Of a DNA stretch of 64,000 nucleotides, positions 35,879-47,879 are shown one piece after another (position 1 is the stretch's first letter; each line of letters opens with the position of its first letter). The notes under the pieces are model-generated. The model was not told the DNA's origin and searched no databases. It worked only from the letters and a program-made list of their open reading frames with translations. The stretch is from positions 50,693,307-50,757,306 of the forward strand of contig CM060312.1 of assembly GCA_030674185.1 (NCBI GenBank), in the 5' to 3' direction. The position numbers and the translations under genes are program-made. The DNA comes from Monoplex corrugatus. Its lineage: Eukaryota; Mollusca; Gastropoda; Littorinimorpha; Ranellidae.

Positions 35879-38800
35879 CACCCACACACACGCATGGCTA
35901 TAAATGGGGAGAAAGAATAAAAGCAATAAAAGCAAGAATAAAAGCAATGGAAAATTATAGAGAGCATAGCATACAATTATATATTATAACCATGTGGTTC
36001 CCTCCGAGCGGAGACAGGCTGCAGAGGGGAGGGTTGAGTGAGGTTAGGATTTTATGCAGGAGAGAAAAGGTGAGTTTTGAGAGCGGACTTGAAGGAGACA
36101 AAAGTAGGTTGCTGACGGACTGAGAGAGGAAGTTTGTTCCAGGAGAGTGGACCAGAAACAGAGAAGGCTCGTGGACCATAGGTATTGAGCTTAGTGCGTG
36201 GAAAGCGAAGAGTCAGAGGATCAGAGGCAGAGCGGAGGGTACGTGAGGGAACATAGATCTCAAGTAGGCTTGACAGGTAATCGGGGGCTGCGTTATTGAG
36301 GCTTTTGTAGCACATGGTGTCTAGTTTGTACTGTATGCGCTTTGATACAGGGAGCCAGTGAAGTTGTGCCAGGAGAGGAGATATGTGGTCAGCTTTTTTC
36401 TTTTTGAGTACAAGGCGTGCAGCATTGTTTTGAATGCGCTGTAGGATGTGAATGGTGGAGGCAGGAAGACCAGACAGGAGTGAATTGCAATAGTCAATGC
36501 GAGACATTATGAAGGCGAGAACGAGTTTTGCAGTTGTTTCGACAGAGAGATACTTCCTGATCAGCTTTATACGATGGAGATGATAGTAGCAGGATCTGGC
36601 AGTTTGAGAAACAAAGTTGTTCATGGAGAGGGTAGAGTCAATGCAGACACCAAGGTTTTTAGCTGAATCAGAAATTGGGACTGATGTGTTACATAATGGG
36701 AGAGAAAGAGGAGGCAGCTGAGAAAGTTTCTGACGGGTGCCAATGAGGATAGCTTGTTTTGTCGTCATTAAGCTGAAGTCTATTGTGTGTCATCCAGTTC
36801 TTAATGTCCGATTAACACTCAGTGGTGCGAGTCAACAGGCGCTGTATATTATCAGGTGAGTCACTGTCTTGAAGTTGGGTGTCATCAGCATAGAAGTGGT
36901 GTTTTATAGAATGGGAGTTGGTGATAGTGGACAGGGGGGAGGTGTAAAGAGTGAAAAGAACAGGGCCAAGGACAGATCCTTGTGGAACACCACAGGTCAG
37001 GTATGCAGGTTGAGAGTAAGTGCCATTGATGAGAACGGTTTGTTTTCTGTTTGATAGGTATGAAGTGAACCAAGACAGAGCAATGTCAGAGATGCCAAAA
37101 GTATGATGAAGTCTAGAAAGGAGAATACCATGATCAATGGTATCAAAGGCTGCAGACAGATCAAGGAGTGTGAGGAGAGAGACTTTGCCAGTATCAGTTG
37201 CAAGGAGGAGATTGTTGAGAATGTGTAGTAGGGCAGTTTCAGTGCTATGGCACTGGCGGTAGGCTGACTGGAAAGGATTGAGGAGATTGTTGGCAGACAG
37301 GTGAGAGTTCAGCTGGTTGAGGACGACTTTTTCAAGGAGTTTTGACAAGAAAGAGAGATTAGAGATAGGCCGGTAATTTTTCAGTTCATTTGGATCTAAA
37401 TTGTGTTTCTTGAGGAGAGGGTGAACAATAGCAGACTTGAAAGAATCTGGGACAGTTCCAGTTTGAAGAGAAGTGTTGATGATGTCAGTGATGAATGGGA
37501 GGAGAGTAGGGAGACAGTCGGCGTAGACAGAACCTGGAAGAGGATCCAGTTCGCAGGTTTTGAACGACATGGATCTGATTGTGTTGAGAATTTCTTCTTG
37601 TGAGACTGGGGTAAAAGTAGTAAGAGGTGTGCCAGAGAAGGAAGGGTCAGGTGGGCATGGTTGACAGGGTGTCCTGTCAAGCCTGTCACGAAGAGTTTGT
37701 ATTTTGGTGGTGAAATAGTTGGAGAATACAGATGGGAGTTCTTCATTTGTATGTTTTGTTGGGAGAGGTAAATCTTTTCGTGTGCCAAGGAGATGATTCA
37801 TGGTTGTAAAGAGTTCTTTTGAAGAAGAGGCATTCAGGATTTTGGTTTGGAAATAGCTTGTTTTTGCAGATGCAATGAGGGTGGATACTTTTGTTTTAGA
37901 GGCTTGGAAAAGTTGCCTGTGTACAGTGAGTTTGGATTTGCGCCAGCGGCGCTCTGCTCTGCGGCGGGCACGTTTTGCACAGGCGATCTCATGAGTGAGC
38001 CAGGGGGTAGGGGGGCGGTCAGGTAAAAGACGGGTTGTGGCTGGAGCATGAGTGTCCAGAAGATGGTGGAGAGTAGTATAGAATTCATCGGCAAGGTTAT
38101 GTGACTTTTCAGAAAGGAGACGGGAGGCATCAGATGAAAATGTGGAGAGGTCGATAGATTTGAGATTGCGTCGAGTCACTGTGCGCATGGTACGGGAAGG
38201 AGGAGAAATGTCGAGAGAACAGAGAATTGCAGAGTGGTCAGATGGAAGGGCTGAAGTTAGACGGGTAGAAAGAACTAAGCAGTTGTCAGTAGCGGAATTG
38301 TGATGATCACGAGAAATGATCCAGTCAAGAATGTGACCTTTTTGATGGGTTGGTTCAGAAATGTGTTGAGTCATATTGTGATTGGACAGAGAGTTGATGA
38401 TATGTCTTGTGTCATAACGGTGAGTGTTGTCATAGTGGACATTGATATCACCTAGAATGATGAGATTTCCAGGTAAGAGGCAGTAGTGGTCAAGCAATTG
38501 GTCAAAGTCAGAGAGAAACATGGATGTGGTGAGTTTGTTGGCAGAGCTAGGTGGGGGTCGATAGACACAGGAGAAGGTGATGGGGTGAGGGGTGGATTGG
38601 AAGGATACTTCAACGTGCTCGAAAGAAGGATGGGAGAAAGGCAGAGACTGCGAGAAAGATAGGCGGGAATGGAGTGAGTCGTTGTAGAGGATGGCGATAC
38701 CGCCACCTCGGGATGAGCGATGGAAAGAAGCAAGCCTGTAACCACTCGGAGTGAGGCTAGCAAGTATAGGTTCGTGACCAAGGGGGTTAAGCCATGTCTC

Positions 38801-39300
38801 CGTGATAAAAGCAATGTCAACATGCTCATCTGCGACAAAGTCAGCAATAACATCGGCTTTGTCACCAGTGCATGCCGACTGAGCATTAAAAAGGCATAGT
38901 TTCAGCCTATCACAGTCATATGGTGGCGGCTGAGGTGGCGACGAAGGTGGCACCAACGGGACAGAAGGCGAGAGCGGCACCGGCGGGACAGAAGGCGAAG
39001 GCGGCACCATCAGGACAGAAGGCGAAGGCGAAGACGGCAGAGGAGGAGACAAAGCTTGCAGCAGCGAGGTCAAGGGCAGGGGCAGTGGAGGAGAAGAAGA
39101 AGCAGGAGACGAAAAGTGGCGTCGGGCAGGAGGCAGGTTGTGCCAAAGACGGTGGAGACGTCCACCACGACAGGATCGCGCATCTCACAGTGCAGCCGAA
39201 ATGTTTTTAAGGCTCCTTTGAGCAACATTCTTATAGCTTGTCCTCATATACTCTGATAGTGGTAGGACTTTATAAACTCTGCAGAACAGAACTCAACAGA
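35695..39300 (-). mobile_element. L2-clade LINE, nearly complete copy (family L2-A)
   Basis: The coding part runs from about 39073 down to 36052, with the 3'UTR to 35695. The apurinic-type endonuclease domain is first: LCLFNAQSA, FITETWL, LGDINVH, SDHSAIL. The reverse transcriptase follows: NYRPISNLSFLSKLLEKV, LLDLSAAFDTIDH, GVPQGSVLGPVLF and the catalytic FYADDTQL. This block set is typical of CR1/L2 elements. The 3'UTR carries a CA tract (35790-35890), the AGCGCAAAATCTTGATAAAA...AAGCGCT stem-loop and an (AAT)n tail. A proline/serine-rich segment precedes the endonuclease. The frame is broken, so the copy should be dead. Confidence 0.9.
36052..39073 (-). pseudogene. Endonuclease/reverse transcriptase ORF2 of the L2-type LINE, broken
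   Basis: Open from 39073 to a TAA at 36812-36814, 753 codons, and open again from 36768 to 36052 (238 codons) in another frame. So there are at least two lesions, the stop and a one-base shift near 36750-36770. They fall just after the YADD motif, so a product of this copy would lose the thumb and C-terminal region. The upstream frame lacks an ATG at 39073 (it is TTG) and stays open further upstream, so the true start is unsettled. The encoded enzyme would nick target DNA and copy the LINE RNA in place. Confidence 0.85.
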
Positions 39301-39469
39301 ACAGACTCGACTTCAAAGCTATAACAGAACGAAGGGCTACGCTTTCCGTTTAGTGACAGACTGTCAACAACGTCTACGCACAACACTTCGATCATAGTAT
39401 TGACAGAGCAACACCTGGGCTGATAAGGGAAAGGACGACTTCATACTCTCAATAGGGAAAATTCCTTTC

Positions 39470-39477
39470 TTTTTTTT

Positions 39478-39576
<99 letters not shown>

Positions 39577-40018
39577 TCTCTCTCTGTGGAAAGAGGAAGA
39601 AGAAAAAAGCGAAAAGGGAGGAGGAGAAGAAGAAGAAGAAGAAGAAGAAGAAGAAGAAGAAGAAGAAGAAAAGCGAAACAGAAGGATAAAAAAGACGAAA
39701 AAGAAGAAGAAAAGCGAAAATGAAAAGGAAAGCAAAGAAGAAGAAGTAGACGAAGAAGAAGAAGAAGAAAGAGAAGAAAAAGAAAAAGAAAAAAAGAAGA
39801 AGAAAAGCAAAGAAGGAGAAGAAGATAAAGGGGAAGACTAAGAAAAGCAAAAAGGAAGAAGAAGCAGAAGAAAGCGGAAAAAAAAGATCAAAAGAAAGAA
39901 AAGAGAAGAAGAAGAAACGCAAAAAGAGAGAAGAAAAACGCAAAAAGGGAGAAGAAGAAGAAAGAAAGAAAGAAAGAAAGAAAGAGCAAGAAGAAGAAAG
40001 AAAAAGAAGGAAAGTGAC
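39470..40018. repeat. (CT)n followed by a long (GAA)n-rich polypurine tract
   Basis: CT run to about 39590, then some 400 bases almost purely A and G on the + strand (GAA, GAAA units). Six-frame frames are low complexity. Confidence 0.95.
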
Positions 40019-40189
40019 CAACCTAATCCACAAGCTCTGCAGAACTATCTGTAACTATTACCAGCCCGAGAGAAGGCAGAGCCAACACACCACACAGCTA
40101 GCTCTATGCGACATTCAAGACTCGCAGCAACCAGTCTGTCCTCTGCTTCTGTTTCCGTCCTGCAAGTAGTCTTAGGATTGAGCAAGCCA

Positions 40190-40554
40190 CCGCTTGCGTG
40201 CGTGTGTGCGTGCGTGTATGCGTATATATATGTGTGTGTGAGTGTATGTGCGTGTGTGTGCGTGCGTGTATGCGTGTGTGTGTGTGTGTATGTTGTGAGT
40301 GTGGGTATGTTGCGTGTATATGAGTATATGTATGTAAGTATATATATATGTATGTATAGACTGTGTGTGTCCGTAAGTTTGCGTGAGAGTAAGAGAGAGA
40401 GAAATAAGAAACAGACAGACAGACAGACAGGCAGACAGACAGACAAACAAACAGACAGACAGATAGACAGACAGAGACAATGTGTATATGTGGTGTGCGT
40501 GTGTGTGTGCGTGCGTGTGTGTGTGTGTAATGTGTGTGTGTGTGTGTGTGTGTA

Positions 40555-40587
<33 letters not shown>

Positions 40588-40588
40588 G

Positions 40589-40660
<72 letters not shown>
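40190..40660. repeat. GT / ACAG / GA compound arrays
   Basis: GT-rich with GTGCGT variants to about 40370, ACAG tetramers 40413-40480, GT 40485-40610, GA 40611-40655. Confidence 0.9.
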
Positions 40661-40661
<1 letters not shown>

Positions 40662-40754
40662 AGAATGTAGAGGACACATCTGTAACGTTTGTGATTAGAT
40701 TATCATTAGTCCTTAAATGACAATTACATTACAAGAGAGAGGTGGCGGGAGTGA

Positions 40755-40844
<90 letters not shown>

Positions 40845-40930
40845 AGAGGACACATCTGTAACGTTTGTGATTAGATTATCACTAGTCCTTAAATGACAAT
40901 TACATTACAAGAGAGAGGTGGCGGGAGTGG

Positions 40931-40935
<5 letters not shown>
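40600..40935. repeat. Tandem duplication of a (GT)(GA)+unique unit
   Basis: The unit GT-run, GA-run, then about 100 unique bases containing AGAGGACACATCTGTAACGT and GTCCTTAAATGACAATTACA, occurs at about 40600-40757 and again at 40758-40933. The unique parts differ by only a few bases. Confidence 0.9.
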
Positions 40936-41023
<88 letters not shown>

Positions 41024-41089
41024 TGTGTGTTTGCGTTTGTGTGTGTATGTGTGTGTGAGTGTGCGTGGGTGCGTGCGTGGGTGTGTGTA

Positions 41090-41174
<85 letters not shown>

Positions 41175-41280
41175 ATATGTGTGAAGTCTACATTTGGTTG
41201 AAATTTATGCGTTCGTATTTTAAACATCCGCGACATCTTCGCTGCCATACTTCTTCTACAGACAGACAGACAGACAGACA

Positions 41281-41338
<58 letters not shown>

Positions 41339-41386
41339 TACACACACACACACACAGGCACACACACACACATACACACACTCACA

Positions 41387-41480
<94 letters not shown>
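40931..41480. repeat. Long (GT)n array facing a long (CA)n array
   Basis: GT-rich 40931-41175 and CA-rich 41280-41475 are separated by about 100 bases. Together they form a giant imperfect inverted repeat by composition. Confidence 0.95.
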
Positions 41481-41971
41481 CGCGGGCGTGCGAACATACA
41501 ATACTCAAGATCTGGTGTGATAGGTAATTGGAACCTTGTTCTCGATCAAATTTATATTGTGACTGTACGTTCATTTCAATAATTCTAGACGAAAAGATGC
41601 AGTGGAAAATATCATGCTGGAATTGAACTTGACAGATGTGTGGAGAGAAATAAATCCATAAGTTAAACTCGTTACACTTGGCATAAGACTTCAACCCTAA
41701 AACAAAGTGGTTTACTTTTTTCTGTCTGTGAGCGTTCAGTTTCGAAGATGCAAGTATCATGCATGAATAAGATCAGATCACTGACATTTATTCTAAAGTT
41801 AAAATTTAGAGGGAAAAAAAACCGCAAGACATTTTGGAACTGAAGTTGCCCGTTTTTGAAAGAAAAACAATACGTAGAACAAATAAAGTAACAGATGACG
41901 TTGTACCAGAATACAGAACGTTATGATACAGATATGCTTGAAAATGTGTCTATAATGGAATTAGATAACAG

Positions 41972-42235
41972 TGTCCTAGTTGGTGGGCGTTGTGCGGCTA
42001 TGTCCCGGAATTTGTCATCTCCCCACCTTGCCGTTCAGTTTGTAAAAAACGTAACTCACGACTGGGTCCGAATGGGTCATGCAGCGTATGCACAACCCCC
42101 TTTTCCTCGATGAAATAACTATCGTGTGGCGTCGGGAGCTTGGGAGGTGACTGTCCGAAGAGTGGTGGGGCATTGGTGCTCTGGGTCCCATCCAGCACCC
42201 TTGGGTTTTTCTTATTAACTCGTTTACTTGTTAAC
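41972..42235 (+). repeat. Dispersed repeat R-Y, copy 2
   Basis: Same block order as copy 1 at 26.8 kb: GTTGGTGGGCGTTGTGCGGC, GACTGGGTCCGAATGGGTCA, GGCGTCGGGAGCTTGGGAGG, GGGTCCCATCC. Confidence 0.7.
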
Positions 42236-42284
42236 CAGTCTCCTAGATAAACTGTTCGTAAATATTTTACCGATAAAAATGAAA

Positions 42285-42950
42285 TAACAAAAATTATGGC
42301 ATACGCTATGATAAACAAAAAGGAAAGCACAACAGAAAGAAACCAAATTGATTAGAGAAATTCAACGATTGCAAGCAACAGAAAATAAAACAGAAGAAGG
42401 CGTAAAAGTGCCAACAGAAAAAAATTGAGACTTAGTGCAATTTATAAGAAAGAGCATATGGAAGTTACGTTAAGATCACGAGCAAAATGGATAGCCAAAG
42501 GGGAGAAGATAACAAACTACTTATGTAATTTCGAAAAAAAGAAAATGAATACCGTAGGTAAATAAAAGTGTAAGCAGTTATATTAAGATCACGGGCAAAA
42601 TGGATAGCAGAAGGAAAAAAGATAGCAAACAACTTTTGTAATTTCAAAAATGAAAAAGAATACCGTAGGTAAATAAAAGTATAACTACTCTGGTTGATCA
42701 GAATGGAACGTTGACTAAAGAAGCTGAAACAAACAAACAAACAAACAAAAACAGGAAGTAAATACAATCTACAAAACTCTATATGCAAGGAAAATTTTAG
42801 AAGCACCTGAAATAAACTATTTAATAACAACATGTCCAAAGTTCTGAAATGAACAGAGAAAGAATAGAGAGACTCTTTTAGAAGGAGAAATACATTTTGA
42901 AACAGGGTTTGCATTGGAAAAAAGGAAGAAACAGAAGAAGTCCCGGAACA
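42285..42950 (+). mobile_element. L1/Tx1-like LINE remnant with internal duplication
   Basis: The + frame reads LRSRAKWIAKGEKITNYLCN then FEKK, the RxRAKW-x3-GEK-x3-Y linker pattern of L1/Tx1 elements, followed further on by TTLVDQNGTLTKEAE. The linker block occurs twice (about 42468-42570 and 42586-42686), period about 118 bases. Many stops; dead. Confidence 0.55.
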
Positions 42951-42989
42951 GAAATATTTGTGGGAAACAATAAGACGTTTACATACCAT

Positions 42990-44030
42990 TAGCCATATCC
43001 ATCTGGTTTCCCTCATAGCTTCATTATATAATGATCAAAAAGCAACAATCAGATGGAATAATCAAAACTGCAAATTTTTTAACATCACTAAAGGGGTAAG
43101 GCAAGGTTGCATCCTGTCTCCACATCTCTTCAGCATATACACTGAACATATCATGAGAGAAGCAGACATAGAAGACATGGGAGTAAATATTGGTGGTAGA
43201 AACCTGTCAAATTTACGCTACGCAGATGACACAGGATTACTGGCAGACAACATTACAGGCTCTAGGAGGATCCTGTACAGGGTAGACCGGGTTGGAAAGG
43301 CAGCTGGGCTGGACTTAAATTCAAAGAAGACAAAGGTTATGCATGTTGCAGGCAAATATAACACTAGACAGGACCAGATCATGCTAAACCAAGTCCCTCT
43401 AGAAAATGTCAAGGACTTTAGATATTTAGGTTCAGTCAAGACACACAATGGAACATGCTCAAAAGACATAAAGATGAGAATTGGAATGGCCAAGAACAGT
43501 ATGGTTCAATTGAACAATATTTGGAAAGACCACAGCATAACAGCAGACCTTAAGATAAAACTCTTAAAATGTCTTGTCTGGCCAGTGATGTTATACGGCT
43601 GCGAGGCATGGACAATGAAGAAAGAGGATGAAAGACGAGTGGAAGCAGCAGAGCTGTGGTTTTACCGAAGACTGCTGAGGGTCAAATGGACGGATAGGCG
43701 CTCAAATGAAAGCATACTGAATGAGTTGGGTACTACACGCAAGCTTCTAGTACTCATACAACGGAGGAAACTGAAATATGTTGGACACGCAATCCGTAAT
43801 GAGAGAACAGACTTGATGTCCACTGTCCTCCAAGGTAAAGTGGAAGGAAAGAGAAACAGAGGACGGCCACCTGCATCACTTGCTAGAAACATCACAAACA
43901 TCAGTGGCAAGAAACTCCAGGAGGTGGTCAGACTTAGCCAAGATCGAGAGTGCTGGAGGCAACTTGTGAGGACATCATGTGCAGCGGCCAACACTGTTCC
44001 CGGTGACGCCGACAGGTGAGACAGGTGAGA
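42990..44030 (+). pseudogene. RTE-clade LINE, 5'-truncated reverse transcriptase C-terminal half
   Basis: Open to the TGA at 44017-44019, about 340 residues. Motifs in order: KGVRQGCILSPHLF, NLSNLRYADDTGLLA (catalytic YADD), GLDLNSKKTKVM, VMLYGCEAWTMKKE, AELWFYRRLLRVKWTDRRSN and GKVEGKRNRGRPP. These match the RTE/BovB pattern I know. It starts abruptly inside the palm domain (LVSLIASLYNDQKATIRWNN). The fragment is uninterrupted, suggesting a fairly young insertion, but it lacks endonuclease and the first palm motifs. Confidence 0.85.
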
Positions 44031-44354
44031 GCCATATTCATTCAGACCGGTTCCCGGCTATACTGTTGGTGATGTGAGAGCTGAATACATGTTGAATTAG
44101 GAAGCTCTTGCTCTAAAAAGCTCATTATTTACACCTGTCGGCTTCATTGTTCACTATGTTTGTCTGGAAACAGGGTCCCCAGCACTCCCTTGAAAACAAA
44201 TGTACCCTAGACCACCTTGCCATCTGATAAAATCGATCAGCAACGGTTCGTTGCAAATGGCCTACCACCCATTAACACATCGGTATAATTATGTAAAACT
44301 GTAAAACCTTTTGCATTCGTGAGGGTTTGTTTATTTACAGTGTGTACTTTTCTG

Positions 44355-44470
44355 TCTTCTTTATGTATCTATTTATCTATCTATTTATCTATTTATTTGT
44401 TTATTTATTTATCTATTTATTTATTCATCTGTTTATTTATTCATCTATCTATTTATTTATTTATTTTTGG
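44355..44470. repeat. (TTTA)n / (TCTA)n array
   Basis: Tetranucleotide repeat with TTTG variants. Confidence 0.9.
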
Positions 44471-44639
44471 CTCAATGGATTTGCCATGTGAAATTTTTGT
44501 CGTTCTTCCTGAGGAGAGAGTGTCACCGCAGTGCAGCACCACCAATTTTTCTTCTTTTTTATTTTTAGCTTCTGCACGCGTGTATTTCTGTTTATTTATG
44601 AACGTAGACTTTTTTGTAAAATTTTGCCAGGGACAACTT

Positions 44640-44920
44640 TTTTCTTACCATAGGATCTTTAACGTGCACTAAATGCATACTACACACAAGACCTCAGTTT
44701 ACTGGCTCGTCCGAAAGACGAGAAGACTAGCACTGAGACTATCACTTCAGATCTAGTGGAGTGGCGGTGGGTGGGGAAGACCCCCACCCCCCTAAACCCT
44801 CACCCCCACCCCACCCCCACTCCCCACCCTCCACCCCGTTGTCTGATCTGCTTTTCGAACCAGGTTTTTGGCGTCGTGTGCAGGTACCTTGACCACAAGG
44901 CTACACACTCCACTGGACAA
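44640..44920. mobile_element. SINE-like module
   Basis: AGGATCTTTAACGTGCACTA, ACACACAAGACCTCAGTTTA and CCGAAAGACGAG are blocks I know from invertebrate SINE bodies (memory, not shown here). A C-rich stretch at 44780-44840 and a tRNA-like end near 44860-44900 follow. Weak. Confidence 0.4.
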
Positions 44921-45094
44921 AAGGGTTCCTGTTACTGTGTAACAGAGAAGCTGCAGTGTCATAACTACACGTAGTATGCTATCCTATTCGTTATTTTCAT
45001 GAACCGAAAGGACCGTGGTAGACTTTCGACGACAGAATATGAATAGAAACTTTATTTAGAAGAAAGTGCTACTCACACACTCTCCTCCATACTG

Positions 45095-45151
45095 AATATG
45101 TGTGTGTATGTATGCATGCATGTATGTATGTATGTGAGTATGTATGTATGA

Positions 45152-45184
<33 letters not shown>

Positions 45185-45312
45185 TGTGTATGTATGCATG
45201 TATGTGTGTGTATATGTACATGTATGTATATGTATATGAATCTATATGTATATATGTACCTATATATGTATAATAATATAGATGCACATGTATATGTATA
45301 CATATATATATG

Positions 45313-45370
<58 letters not shown>
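45095..45370. repeat. (TATG)n and (AT)n arrays
   Basis: TATG variants to about 45240, then TA-rich and a pure AT run at 45316-45366. Confidence 0.95.
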
Positions 45371-45372
<2 letters not shown>

Positions 45373-46374
45373 ATATATACAAACATGTACATATACATAT
45401 GTACGAAGCATAGTTGTGTGAACAATTTATATGAATATTTTCGACAATTCTGTCATCATCAGATAATCTGTAATGGAAAAGGAAATGACATCAATGCTAT
45501 TATCATATCAATGTGATGTAATATCAACATATCTGAGGATAAACACATGGCTCAAGCGATCAGGGAATATTGATTACAACTTGATCATGAGTTGTCTGCT
45601 CCTCCATTCATCCTTCATGTTTATCGGTGGCTCGATTTCCTTGATCCATAATGATACGGTTTTCATTGGCAAGTTAAGCCATGCTTAGTTTCCTCTGTAT
45701 TTCTACGTTTTTCACTCTGTCTTCTTTTTGATTTCCCCATTGCAAACCGTAATATTTTCATCTCGGCAATTTCCATCTGTCTTTCTGTCTTTTTTTTAAA
45801 AATTTTTTTTTTTACTGCTACGGCCTTCGTTTTTTTTTTTAATAATATGACATCGCTGGTCTCACCATGATCTTGTGCAGTTGGTACCTTTCTGTCACAG
45901 AGCACAACTATCATCTTCTTCCAACCGTTCCATTTCATTTAATTTTAAGTCAAAACAGTTATTTAGCAGTATTACAGCTCCTCGTGATGTTGAATCGACT
46001 GCAGCAAACACAGACTTTTATCTCCATTCGGATCTAATTTGTCACTCTAATTTCTTGGTAAGATGTTCATCTTGTTGGGACTGAATGGAACAGGGCTTTC
46101 TCCCAGATATGAAACGCATTTCTGTTTTTCTGAAAATGTTTTAGCCGCTGGCCGTTAAGTTATACTGTATCCATGTTAGTCGTAGTGTCCTTTGTTAATG
46201 TTTTGCATTATACATCGCATTTTCTTAGGCATCTTATGACACACTCATGCCAAGTTTATTTTTCTACAAAACTCATAAATAAATGAACCTATGAAAACGT
46301 TGGTTGGGAACATATAAATTGTTGGTTGGGAAAGCGTTGCAGAGTAAACACTACATTTTGAGTTCAGGTGAGAG

Positions 46375-46380
46375 AAGAGA

Positions 46381-46437
<57 letters not shown>

Positions 46438-46540
46438 TGTGGTGTTGGTATGTGTATGTGTATGTGTGTGTGCGTGTGCATATGTGTGTGCGTGCGTGCG
46501 TGCGTGCGCGCGCGCGCGTGTGTGTGTGTGTGTGTGTCAT
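46375..46540. repeat. (GA)n-(GT)n array with GC core
   Basis: GA 46388-46434, GT-rich to about 46495, GCGTGCGCGCGCGCGCGTG near 46500-46520, GT to 46538. Confidence 0.95.
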
Positions 46541-47059
46541 TTTGTTGTTCCCCTCCCCCGTCTCTCTCCAATGATTTTTTTCTCCGCAAATGATGGCAGG
46601 TTCCCTTTGGTAACTATCGGAGTCTTTTTCTCTTCTGTTATTACCTTTCTTCCTTCCCCTCTCCCTCCTCCCTCCTCTGAGTGTGACTCTGGCGACGAAC
46701 AATAGAAGGAGACCGAAGGCCCCGAAACACCCTCGGGGTACTATACAGAGGCTGGCCCAGAACCTTCGTTGCTGCCTATTTGCCGATGGCATAATGGGAC
46801 AGCAAGGAAGTAAGCAAGTTTATTGCTGAGTCCTTAAACCCTAAAGGAAACATGTTTGGGCCACTTGTACATGAAGAGAACACGCTGTTCCCGCTAAAAT
46901 CATCAGCAGCATATCCGTGAAGATGTTGAGCTTCTGCCCTCCAGTCTGACTGGACATAGCCGAGTCTGGCTAGAGATAAAAGTTGTGTGTGAGGCTTCCG
47001 GTCCACCCGGGTTTAAACAGGTAACTGACCTTGCCCAGGGCTGGGGAAGCTACAGCAGT

Positions 47060-47240
47060 TTCAGTTTCAGTTTCTCAAGATGACTTCTCCGCGCTCGGAA
47101 CGAATTCCATATGCACTAACGTCACACGTGCCATGTGTATGGTGATCATGGCACAAGCCTTAAGCCTGCACATGAACCCATGAGCTGGCCAGGTCCTGAG
47201 GCCCTACCTAGACTATGTTTTACCTAGTCTATATTTTATA
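47060..47240. mobile_element. Possible SINE (S4) with TTTCAG start
   Basis: CAGTTTCAGTTTCAGTTTCT then CCGCGCTCGGAACGAATTCC resembles a gastropod SINE known to me from memory. There is no second copy in the window to confirm it. Confidence 0.35.
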
Positions 47241-47499
47241 CTGGTATTTTATCAGCCTACCGCTGGAATAATCTTGGTTACATGTATACGATATGTGTAT
47301 GTGTGTATCTTACCTTCAAAAAAAGGAACATACATAAAAAGTAAATAAATAAACAATTAAAGGTCTGAATCACAACACAACTAGCTATTCTGTATAAACT
47401 CGTCTCACATAAGAGACCCCCCCCCCCCGCCTTTCCAGTCAAGGCCCAAATGCTCAGCTGTCTATCAACTAGATGAAGACAATATTTTCTTAATCATAG

Positions 47500-47590
47500 G
47501 TAGGTATAGGTAAGTGAGTGAGTGAGTGAGTAAGTAAGTAAGTAAATAAGTGAGTGAGTACGTGAATAAGAAGTAAGTAAGTAGGTGAAT
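47500..47590. repeat. (AGTG)n / (AGTA)n repeat
   Basis: Short tetranucleotide run. Confidence 0.85.
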
Positions 47591-47879
47591 AAATAAATAC
47601 AAAATAAAGAAGCGTGTAGATAACTAAACAGGTAAGAGATGAAAATAACAATTAACAGTAAATACATGCATATACCCACATGCCCGTACTCAGACATACA
47701 CACATACATTCATACGTAAATACCCATATTGACACAGCATGATGGCCAACAACAACAGCAACAACAACAGCAGTTAGGGACAGAAGATAGGCTCCGTCTT
47801 CATGATGTTGGCTTTTAGAAAAGAGGTTTCAATTACCAAAAAGTAATTCCCCCTCCCCCCCCCCCCCCCCGAATTATGG

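Noticed and set aside
38916..39210. Ala/Lys-rich frame on + and Ala/Phe-rich frame on - at the LINE 5' region
   Set aside because: Shadows of the proline/serine-rich segment before the LINE endonuclease.
39364..40033. Frames with Ser/Phe and Arg/Glu repeats
   Set aside because: Products of the CT and GAA tracts; no flanking exon signals.
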